Assembly: GCA_902794155.1 (NCBI GenBank)
Contig: CADBGN010000002.1
Coordinates: 1 to 64,000, forward strand
Source: an uncultured Bacteroidia bacterium
Lineage (GTDB): Bacteria > Bacteroidota > Bacteroidia > Bacteroidales > F082
Length of the DNA: 64,000 nucleotides
Direction of reading: 5' to 3'
The position numbers and the translations under genes are program-made. The notes beneath the pieces are model-generated. The model searched no databases. It saw only the letters and a program-made list of their open reading frames with translations, and was not told the DNA's origin. Numbering within the stretch: position 1 is the first letter of the stretch; each line of letters starts with the position of its first letter. This document shows, piece by piece, positions 15,866 through 22,487 of the stretch.

Positions 15866-16512
15866 GGCTTGGCCTCCTTTTCTTTTTGACGCGGGACACG
15901 GGACTCCGAGACGTGGGACGAGGTCCCTGAGCCCGTCGAAGGGCCGTTGTCTCGTGTGTTGCGTCTTGCAGTCTCGTGTCTTCTTATGATTAGCGCATAG
16001 ATAAGACTTCCAGCAATTGCGGCAAGGATGACGTAGGCTGGCGAGATCTTACACCACCAGATGAGGAACACCGTGGCGATGGGGATGATGGCGGTCTTCC
16101 AGGTCACCTTGGCCGACTTGATCATCCGCAGGGAAGGAGCGAGGATGAGGGCTACCACGCAGGGACGGATGCCCTTGAAGATGCGCTCCACCACGGGTTG
16201 GTCGCGGTATTCGCGGAACACTGTGGCCAGTAGCAGAATGATGGTGATGGATGGGATGATGGCACCCAGCATGGCGGCAAAGGCACCTTTTGTGCCTGCC
16301 ACACGATGCCCGACATACAAGGCCGTGTTGACGGCAAAGACACCGGGAAGCGATTGAACCACCGCAATCATGTCCCAAAACTCGTCGTTGGGAATCCACT
16401 TCTTTTGGTCGACGACGGCCTTCTCCACCATCGAGAGCATGGCGTAGCCGCCCCCCAGGGTGAAGGCCCCGATCTTGAAGAAAGAGAAGAAAAGTTCAAA
16501 CGCTTTTTTCAT
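15862..16512 (-). CDS. Chromate transporter half-protein (ChrA-type), first subunit
   Basis: 216 residues. Opens FFKIGAFTLGGGYAMLSMVEKA and continues NDEFWDMIAVVQSLPGVFAVNTALYVGH, the paired CHR signature. About six membrane helices end near residue 176 (AIAGSLIYALIIRRH). The last about 40 residues (from ETARRNTRDN on, with STGSGTSSHVSESR) are hydrophilic and encoded by a dispersed low-complexity repeat, so the tail is probably an acquired addition. The gene starts right after a -7 box TAATTTTG only 4 nt from its ATG. It is translationally coupled to the second subunit. Confidence 0.88.
   Translation of the reverse strand: MKKAFELFFSFFKIGAFTLGGGYAMLSMVEKAVVDQKKWIPNDEFWDMIAVVQSLPGVFAVNTALYVGHRVAGTKGAFAAMLGAIIPSITIILLLATVFREYRDQPVVERIFKGIRPCVVALILAPSLRMIKSAKVTWKTAIIPIATVFLIWWCKISPAYVILAAIAGSLIYALIIRRHETARRNTRDNGPSTGSGTSSHVSESRVPRQKEKEAKP
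15884..15985. repeat. Composite GGGACACGGGAC inverted repeat in a transporter's C-terminal coding region
   Basis: Left arm GACGCGGGACACGGGACTCC and GAGACGTGGGACGAGG; right arm TTGTCTCGTGTGTTGCGTC and GTCTCGTGTC. Between them (15922-15945) sits an inverted copy of the CCTTCGAC..GCTCAGG element. The whole block encodes the last about 35 residues of the chromate transporter subunit. Confidence 0.7.
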
Positions 16513-16530
16513 GCCGCAAAATTACGGAAT

Positions 16531-16562
16531 TTTGTTCACCATCTAAAAAATACATATATTTG
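16531..16562 (+). promoter_or_regulatory. Near-consensus promoter of the YbjQ-family gene
   Basis: TTTG (16531-16534), a 20-nt spacer and TATATTTG (16555-16562) match the Bacteroidota promoter consensus. The divergent chromate transporter gene has its own TAATTTTG box overlapping this region on the other strand. Confidence 0.75.
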
Positions 16563-16594
16563 CAGGCAAAATGGATAAACAAAATCAATGTATT

Positions 16595-16918
16595 ATGATA
16601 CTTACTACTACACCAAACATTGAAGGCTGTACCATCTTGGAGTATAAAGGCGTTGTCTTTGGAGAAGTGATTGCCGGAGTGAATTTTATCAAGGACTTTG
16701 GCGCCAGTATTAGAAACTTTATTGGGGGACGTTCGAGCTCATACGAATCAGAACTGATCAATGCTCGTTCACAGGCATTGAATGAATTGCAGGAACGCGC
16801 AATGCAAATGGGCGCGGATGCTGTTATCGGTATTGATATTGATTATGAGGTTCTTGGTGAGAATAGTGGAATGTTGATGGTTTCGGCATCGGGTACGGCT
16901 GTCAAACTCAGACATTGA
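16595..16918 (+). CDS. YbjQ/UPF0145 family protein
   Basis: 107 residues from [12 protein letters not shown]. The family pattern is complete: [40 protein letters not shown], then [20 protein letters not shown] and a final [10 protein letters not shown]. YbjQ proteins form ring-shaped oligomers and are annotated as heavy-metal-binding by structure only; function is unknown. An ATG at 16571 in the same frame would make a leaderless mRNA, but 16595 fits the family N-terminus. It lies 49 nt before the GltS-type gene and may be cotranscribed. Confidence 0.85.
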   Translation: MILTTTPNIEGCTILEYKGVVFGEVIAGVNFIKDFGASIRNFIGGRSSSYESELINARSQALNELQERAMQMGADAVIGIDIDYEVLGENSGMLMVSASGTAVKLRH

Positions 16919-16967
16919 AATGTTGGTAGTAATTTAGTTTTGAATAGTTTTTATAAAATCATTTGAT

Positions 16968-18386
16968 ATGACATTACTTGATGCTTCCGTAATGACTTTT
17001 GACCAGCCCATAGCTTGGAACTGGCTGGTGCAATTCTGCATTTTGGCAACGGCCTTATTGTTTGGTAATGTGCTGAGAACCAAAGTCCCCTTTTTACGCA
17101 AGAGCTTGATACCCTCGGCTTTGATAGGCGGTTTGCTGCTCTTGATCTTTAAGGCGATTCCTGGGTGCAAGGATCTTATCAACAAGCCTGTGATGGAAGT
17201 CATAACATATCATGCCTTGGGTTTGGGTTTTGTGGCTTTAGCACTGAAAAACAATAAGATAGAATCGAAGTCCACACCGATGAAGGTGATTGAGACGGGT
17301 GCTTTGACGGCTTCCACATACGTCATCCAAGGTATTGTAGGTCTCATCGTTTCCATCCTGTTTTTCTATCTTGGCGGAAAGCTGTTTTATGCAGCGGGTT
17401 TGTTGCTGCCCATGGGCTACGGTCAGGGACCGGGACAGGCATTGAACTTTGGAAAGATCTTCACGAGTTGGGCCGATCAACAAGGTATTCCTTTCTCAGG
17501 GGCTGACTTTGGTTTGTCCATTGCTGCTACAGGCTTCATCGTGGGTAGTGTCGTTGGTGTCATCTATATGAACATCCTGCGTCGCAAGGGTGTGCTTTCG
17601 AGAAAGAAGCTTGTCGAGGCCCAGGTGAACAAACTGGAGGACTATGAAGGCAAAGGCGAGATTCCCGATGCCGAGTCCATCGACAAGCTCTCGGTGCAGA
17701 TCTGCATGGTGCTGTTCGTCTATTTCCTCGTTTTCCTGTTCACCAACTGGATCCAAGGAATGGATTTGGGCAATTTTGGCACTAACACTTTGAAACCTAT
17801 GCTTTGGGGCTTCAACTTCCTGACGGGCACGCTGTTTGGCATCCTTTTCAAGTGGCTCTTGGGCCGTTTCAAGAAAGCCAAACTGATGAGCCGCGAGTAC
17901 ATCAACAACTATATGCTTAACCGTATCAGCGGTTTCTGCTTCGACGTCATGATTGTTGCCGGTACTGCTGCTATCAGCTTGGAGAATTTTGGATCGTTCA
18001 TCTTGCCCTTCACCATCATTTGCACCTTGGGTGCCGCAGTGACTTTCATTTATGTACTCATCATCTCGAAGCACCTCTACCCGAATTACAAGTACGAGGG
18101 CTTCTTCTCGATGTTCGGCATGCTGACGGGCACGGCCAGCAACGGTATGATCCTGCTGCGCGAGATCGACCCGAAGTTTGAGACCCCTGCCGCCAACAAC
18201 CTGGTGCTGCAAACCCTTTCGGCCATCGTTTTGGGCTTCCCTGTGCTGCTCTTGGTGGGCTATGCCCCGCAGAGTCCCAAGGCTACCTTTATCACTTTGG
18301 GCATCTTGGTGGTCTTTTGGGCCGCGCTCACGGTGTTTATGCTGCGGACGAAGATATTCAAGCGGAAGAAGAAAGGGAATGAATGA
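16968..18386 (+). CDS. Sodium/glutamate symporter family (GltS-type) transporter
   Basis: 472 residues with about 12 membrane helices in two inverted halves. The N-terminal half contains FGNVLRTKVPFLRKSLIPSALIGG, and ANSAL-type spacing is replaced by LPMGYGQGPGQALNFGKIF, the conserved GGHGT-like loop of the GltS family. The C-terminal half has GFCFDVMIVAGTAAISLENF and GMLTGTASNGMILLREIDP. GltS proteins import glutamate with sodium; this long Bacteroidota variant could have another dicarboxylate or amino acid as substrate. A cytoplasmic loop with EDYEGKGEIPDAESIDK lies near the middle. Confidence 0.82.
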   Translation: MTLLDASVMTFDQPIAWNWLVQFCILATALLFGNVLRTKVPFLRKSLIPSALIGGLLLLIFKAIPGCKDLINKPVMEVITYHALGLGFVALALKNNKIESKSTPMKVIETGALTASTYVIQGIVGLIVSILFFYLGGKLFYAAGLLLPMGYGQGPGQALNFGKIFTSWADQQGIPFSGADFGLSIAATGFIVGSVVGVIYMNILRRKGVLSRKKLVEAQVNKLEDYEGKGEIPDAESIDKLSVQICMVLFVYFLVFLFTNWIQGMDLGNFGTNTLKPMLWGFNFLTGTLFGILFKWLLGRFKKAKLMSREYINNYMLNRISGFCFDVMIVAGTAAISLENFGSFILPFTIICTLGAAVTFIYVLIISKHLYPNYKYEGFFSMFGMLTGTASNGMILLREIDPKFETPAANNLVLQTLSAIVLGFPVLLLVGYAPQSPKATFITLGILVVFWAALTVFMLRTKIFKRKKKGNE

Positions 18387-18445
18387 TGATCATTTTCTTT
18401 GCCACCGAAACAACAGTCTAACGCCATGAAAGGCTCAATAAATAA

Positions 18446-18495
18446 GGGGATTGCAAATCCCCATACTCAGCCCCAGCGGATTGCAAATCCGCTGG
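18446..18495. repeat. Two nested GGATTGCAAATCC palindromes
   Basis: GGGGATTGCAAATCCCC (18446-18462) and CCAGCGGATTGCAAATCCGC followed by TGG (18473-18495) are perfect or near-perfect palindromes sharing the core GGATTGCAAATCC. They lie about 60 nt past the GltS-type stop. The rest of this 289-nt gap (18387-18675) is AT-rich with no gene; a small inverted AATTC/GAATT lies near 18653. Confidence 0.75.
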
Positions 18496-18675
18496 AACGG
18501 GGAGATATTAAAGGCAAAAAACTATATAAACAAAAGTAATTGCCAAATTCCTTTTTCGGTTCGTTTAGATTTCGGAATCCGTCTAACGTTAAACATTAGC
18601 ATAATAGAATTTATAAGACACAAACAATAAAAATCAAGAATATTCATTATCTAATTCTGTAAGAATTGTAAACCT

Positions 18676-19314
18676 ATGAAAAAGTATTTGTTAGTCATCA
18701 TTGCTATGGCATTGTCTTCTTTGGGCTATGCCCAAGACAAAATGAATTATCCCCAGGGCATTTATATGAGTCTTGAAGAGATTGAAAACAAGACTCCTTC
18801 AATGGATGCCACATTGAACTGGGAGAAGCGTACCCAAGGCAATATCAAGATGTGGGGTGGAAATGACTATGAACTTACTTGTGACGATAAGTCCATCAAA
18901 AAAAAGACAATAAAAAAGGAGATATTTGCCTATTCTGACGGGGAATACATGTTCATCAACGGCTTCAAGTTCGGTTTGTATCAAGGATATGCTTTGGTCG
19001 AGTCGATTGGCAAGTATCTGGTTTTCAAGGCGGGTATTTCAAGTGACCGTGCCCAACAGGAGATGCAATTAGGGTGGATGTTCGGCGGTATTGTTGGAGG
19101 CATTCAAGGTGCTTATCTTGCCACCTTGCGTTTTCCATATATCGTAGATATGGAATCGGGAGAGCTCACCTGCGTAAACGGAGTGGTATTAACATCGCTA
19201 TTAGCTGATTATGAAGACCTTTTGAAAGCATTCCGTTCTGAGGACAACGCGGAATGCGATGTCATTATTAAATACTTAAAGCTGTTGAATGAAAAACTGG
19301 ATTTAGAGAATTGA
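18676..19314 (+). CDS. Secreted protein, probably DUF6563-like
   Basis: 212 residues with a signal peptide (1-19, ending GYA). The mature protein starts KMNYPQGIYMSLEEIENKTPS, a pattern I associate with Bacteroidota proteins of the DUF6563 type; the assignment is tentative. A Gly-rich hydrophobic stretch LGWMFGGIVGGIQGAYLATL (about 135-155) may insert in or lie at a membrane. The C-terminus is acidic and helical. Interestingly the phrase NYPQG also occurs in the 1743 lipoprotein. A bidirectional terminator follows. Confidence 0.6.
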   Translation: MKKYLLVIIAMALSSLGYAQDKMNYPQGIYMSLEEIENKTPSMDATLNWEKRTQGNIKMWGGNDYELTCDDKSIKKKTIKKEIFAYSDGEYMFINGFKFGLYQGYALVESIGKYLVFKAGISSDRAQQEMQLGWMFGGIVGGIQGAYLATLRFPYIVDMESGELTCVNGVVLTSLLADYEDLLKAFRSEDNAECDVIIKYLKLLNEKLDLEN

Positions 19315-19365
19315 TGTAGTTAATAGCTCGGTGAGACACATAAATCGATTGTGCTAATAACAAAA

Positions 19366-19393
19366 GAAGCTCCGAGCAACGCTCGGAGCTTTC
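19366..19393. terminator. Bidirectional terminator between 18676 gene and rplS
   Basis: AAGCTCCGAGC and GCTCGGAGCTTTC form a stem of about 12 bp with loop AAC, flanked by A-rich and T-rich runs. It serves the convergent genes on both sides. Confidence 0.85.
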
Positions 19394-19416
19394 TTTGTTC
19401 GTTGTGGCTGAAGGTA

Positions 19417-19770
19417 TTAGTCCTTGAGCTCCTTGATACGGGCTTTCTTGCCGCGGAGGCCGCGCAGATAGTAGATGCGTGACTTGCGGACAGCGCCCTT
19501 CTTGTTCACCTCGATGTTCTCAATCATCGGGGAGGCAATGGGGAAACATCTTTCCACGCCAACGTTGTTGGAAATCTTGCGGATGGTGAATGTACCCACC
19601 TTGCCTTGGCCGCTGCGCTTCAGGACGATGCCCTGGAACTTCTGCAGACGCTCTTTTTGTCCTTCAACAATCTTGTAGGTCACCGTGATGGTGTCGCCTG
19701 TCTTGAACTTCGGAAAATCTTTTACAACGATTTGATCTTCAACGAATTGAATTAATGCTTGTTTGCTCAT
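19417..19770 (-). CDS. rplS: 50S ribosomal protein L19
   Basis: 117 residues, the usual L19 length. Conserved segments: FKTGDTITVTYKIVEGQKERLQ, FQGIVLKRSGQGKVGTFTIRKIS, NNVGVERCFPIASPMIENIEV and the basic end SRIYYLRGLRGKKARIKE. L19 lies at the 30S-50S interface. The ATG at 19770 is chosen because the longer frame crosses the -7 box TATTTTTG at 19811-19818. trmD lies immediately upstream on the same strand, as in many bacteria where trmD and rplS are linked. Confidence 0.97.
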   Translation of the reverse strand: MSKQALIQFVEDQIVVKDFPKFKTGDTITVTYKIVEGQKERLQKFQGIVLKRSGQGKVGTFTIRKISNNVGVERCFPIASPMIENIEVNKKGAVRKSRIYYLRGLRGKKARIKELKD

Positions 19771-19847
19771 TTTATATGATTTTTGTATATTTTTCTCCAA
19801 AAAGTGGGTGCAAAAATACAAATAATTTCAATACGTGACGAAGATTT

Positions 19848-20537
19848 TCAGCTTTTTTTGAAATTTTCATACATTTCAGGCCGACGCACCTTGGTGCGCT
19901 CGATGGCTTGTTCCAACCGCCAATCGTTGATGAGCTTGTCGTTACCCGACAAAAGCACCTCGGGAACCTCCCATCCTTTGTAGTTTCTGGGACGCGTGTA
20001 TACCGGAGGCGACACCAAGCCGTCCTGGAACGAGTCGGAGAGGGCAGAGGTCTCATCGCCCAAGGCCCCAGGGATGAGGCGCACCAAACTGTCGACCAAA
20101 ACCGCCGCACCGAGTTCGCCGCCCGAAAGGACATAGTTGCCGATGCTTATCTCTTTGGTAATCAAGTGTTCACGAATGCGTTCGTCGATGCCTTTGTAGT
20201 GCCCGCAGAGGATGATGATGTTCTCTTTCATCGAGAGTTGGTTGCATAAAGGCTGATCCAAAAGCTCGCCGTCGGGGCTCATGTAGATGACCTCGTCGTA
20301 TTCACGCTGGCTCTTCAAGTGGCTGATGCAGTTGTCGACAGGCTCGATCATCATCACCATGCCCGCGCCGGCAGCAAACGAGTAGTCGTCCACCTTGTGG
20401 TGCTTGTCGGTGCTGTAGTCGCGGAGGTTGTGCAATCCAATCTCCACAATGCCTTTGTTTACAGCGCGTTTGATGATGGACTCGGTGAAAGGCCCCTCAA
20501 ACATTTCGGGGAAAACGGCGATGATGTCGATGCGCAT
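19848..20537 (-). CDS. trmD: tRNA (guanine-N1)-methyltransferase TrmD
   Basis: 229 residues. TrmD methylates G37 next to the anticodon using S-adenosylmethionine and prevents +1 frameshifting. The knot-fold motifs are present: [15 protein letters not shown] at the start, [43 protein letters not shown] with the catalytic region, and [21 protein letters not shown] -7 box TACCTTTG lies at 20555-20562. rplS follows 77 nt downstream with its own -7 box. Confidence 0.96.
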   Translation of the reverse strand: MRIDIIAVFPEMFEGPFTESIIKRAVNKGIVEIGLHNLRDYSTDKHHKVDDYSFAAGAGMVMMIEPVDNCISHLKSQREYDEVIYMSPDGELLDQPLCNQLSMKENIIILCGHYKGIDERIREHLITKEISIGNYVLSGGELGAAVLVDSLVRLIPGALGDETSALSDSFQDGLVSPPVYTRPRNYKGWEVPEVLLSGNDKLINDWRLEQAIERTKVRRPEMYENFKKS

Positions 20538-20573
20538 GGTTTTGAATTTTTTTGCAAAGGTAGTGAATTATTT

Positions 20574-20659
20574 GAATGCTGAAATCGAAGATTCAACGAA
20601 GTTAATGTGGAATGCTGAATGCTGAAATGCGAAGCATTCGACGGAGTCAATGTGGAATG
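20574..20659. repeat. Two tandem copies of a 41-43 nt direct repeat
   Basis: Copy 1 is 20574-20614, copy 2 is 20617-20659. Both start GAATGCTGAAAT and end AATGTGGAATG, differing mainly in the middle (CGAAGATTCAACGAAGTT against CGAAGCATTCGACGGAGTC). They lie just upstream of the trmD promoter and of the subtilase promoter. Confidence 0.7.
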
Positions 20660-20706
20660 AAAAATACGAAAATTTGATTTTTAAATCTTGAATCCGAAAA
20701 ACTTAT

Positions 20707-20714
20707 TATTTTTG
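20707..20714 (+). promoter_or_regulatory. -7 box of the subtilase gene
   Basis: TATTTTTG, matching TAnnTTTG, 50 nt before the ATG at 20764. No clear -33 element. Confidence 0.45.
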
Positions 20715-20763
20715 CCCGTTTTTTATCACCTAATTATGTGTTTATAATACAAATTCTATAGCA

Positions 20764-22413
20764 ATGAGAAAGCTTTCTTTTTTACTTATGTTTCTTGTGG
20801 TTACGATGTTTGCCCAGGCGCAAATCGCGACCAACATCTACTGGGTACAGTTCAAAGACAAGGACAATTCTCCTTATTCCATCGACAACCCTGAGGCTTA
20901 CCTGAGTCCAAGAGCTTTGCAGCGTCGTGCCAATCTGGGCATAGGCATTGATGAGTATGACATCCCTGTCAATCCCCAATATCTTCAGGCAGTGGCCGAT
21001 TGTGGTGCCGAGCTGATCAATCCTTCGAAATGGCTGAATGGTGTTTCGGTTCACGTCACCAATCCCGCTGTGATTGAGGCTATTAATGCCCTTGAGTTTG
21101 TGGAAGTGGTGCGCAATTGCCCCAACGACCCCCAAGCTCAAGAAATGAAAGAGCGTTGGTTGGCCAATGAGATGAAACCGGTGGCACCATGTAGTCGCAT
21201 TCGTGGTTATTACGGCGGCGCTGAGGCTCAAGTGAAGCAACTGAATGTAGATGTGTTACATGAGATGGGTTTCGACGGCACGGGTGTCGTCGTGGCTGTC
21301 CTCGATGGCGGGTTCATAGGCACTGAAGAAGCGTCGTGCTTCGACAATATGCGTGAAGAAGGCCGCCTGTTGGGCACCCGTGACTTCGTGTATGGCTCCA
21401 ACTCGGTCTATACGCAGAGCACGCACGGCACTTCATGCTTGAGCACCATGGCTGCCTACGACCCCAACGAGATGGTGGGAACAGCTCCCAAGGCCTCCTA
21501 TTACCTCATCCATACTGAAGATGGCGATAGCGAGAACATCATCGAGGAATACAATTGGGTTTCGGGCGCCGAATATGCCGATAGTTTGGGCGTTGATGTA
21601 TGCTCCACCTCGTTGGGTTACATCACTTTTGACATGATCCAATGGGATCATCCTTTCGAGCATTATGACGGCAAAACCGCTCCTATGTCAATCGGTGCAG
21701 AAATTGCTGCTTCTCGTGGTATGATTTGCATGAATGCTGCGGGCAACGAAGGCGATGGCAATTGCACCTTGGGCATCCCTGCCGATGCCGAACACATCTT
21801 GACTGTTGGCGCTGTCGATGCCAACGGCAATCGCGCTTCGTTCAGCTCGGTGGGCCCGACCTACGATGGCCGTATCAAACCTGATGTGATGGCCATGGGT
21901 GAAGGCACCTACGTGGCTTCGGGTTATGGCAACTGGTGGCCTTACTATAATGGTAATGGCACCTCGTTTGCCACGCCAGTTTTCGCTGGTGCTGTTGCAT
22001 GTCTGCGTCAAGCGCGTCCTTACGCTTCGGTGCAGGAGATTTGCGACGTCATCCGCGCTTGTGGCAACCGAGCTGACCATCCCGACAGCAAATACGGCTT
22101 TGGCATCCCCGATTTTTCGCAGGCCATGGAACTGTTGAGCGTGGAAGAGCCGATAGGGAACACCCCTGCCCATATCATCACGGTGTATCCCAATCCTTCC
22201 AACGGTGAGGTGCGTGTGGTGCTGAATGACCTACATAAGGCAGAATTGACAGTATACGACTTTATGGGTCACAAACTGTATTCCTATAGTTTCAATGGTT
22301 TGAATCATACATCGTTAGAGGGTTACCTTAACAATCTGAACTCAGGCGTGTATTTCATTAACGCCATGTCGGAGTCGGGCAGCGAGACAATGAAGCTAGT
22401 GATAACAAAGTAA
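20764..22413 (+). CDS. Subtilisin-like (S8) serine protease with T9SS sorting domain
   Basis: 549 residues with a signal peptide (1-20). The S8 catalytic triad is intact: Asp181 in VAVLDGGF, His221 in STHGTSCL and Ser401 in NGTSFATPVFAGA, with the oxyanion Asn in NAAGNEGDG. Residues 20-140 look like a propeptide. Residues 475-549 are a type A T9SS C-terminal domain: TVYPNPSNGEVRVVL, YDFMGHKLYSY, LNSGVYFINA and the final MKLVITK. It is therefore exported by the Sec system, then across the outer membrane by T9SS, and probably attached to the cell surface. Ends at a strong bidirectional terminator. Confidence 0.93.
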   Translation: MRKLSFLLMFLVVTMFAQAQIATNIYWVQFKDKDNSPYSIDNPEAYLSPRALQRRANLGIGIDEYDIPVNPQYLQAVADCGAELINPSKWLNGVSVHVTNPAVIEAINALEFVEVVRNCPNDPQAQEMKERWLANEMKPVAPCSRIRGYYGGAEAQVKQLNVDVLHEMGFDGTGVVVAVLDGGFIGTEEASCFDNMREEGRLLGTRDFVYGSNSVYTQSTHGTSCLSTMAAYDPNEMVGTAPKASYYLIHTEDGDSENIIEEYNWVSGAEYADSLGVDVCSTSLGYITFDMIQWDHPFEHYDGKTAPMSIGAEIAASRGMICMNAAGNEGDGNCTLGIPADAEHILTVGAVDANGNRASFSSVGPTYDGRIKPDVMAMGEGTYVASGYGNWWPYYNGNGTSFATPVFAGAVACLRQARPYASVQEICDVIRACGNRADHPDSKYGFGIPDFSQAMELLSVEEPIGNTPAHIITVYPNPSNGEVRVVLNDLHKAELTVYDFMGHKLYSYSFNGLNHTSLEGYLNNLNSGVYFINAMSESGSETMKLVITK

Positions 22414-22433
22414 CAAGGCGTTTCCTTGATAAC

Positions 22434-22472
22434 ACAAAAAAGGTGAGCCTCGATTGAGGCTCACCTTTTTTG
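22434..22472. terminator. Strong bidirectional terminator
   Basis: AAAAAAGGTGAGCCTC and GAGGCTCACCTTTTTT form a 16-bp perfect stem with a 4-nt loop between the convergent subtilase and InlB-repeat genes. Confidence 0.92.
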
Positions 22473-22487
22473 ATGATGGCTGTTGTC

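Noticed and set aside
17496..18212. A 238-codon minus-strand frame opposite the GltS-type gene
   Set aside because: It lies wholly within a clear transporter gene on the other strand and is rich in residues typical of antisense shadows (His, Gln, Arg).
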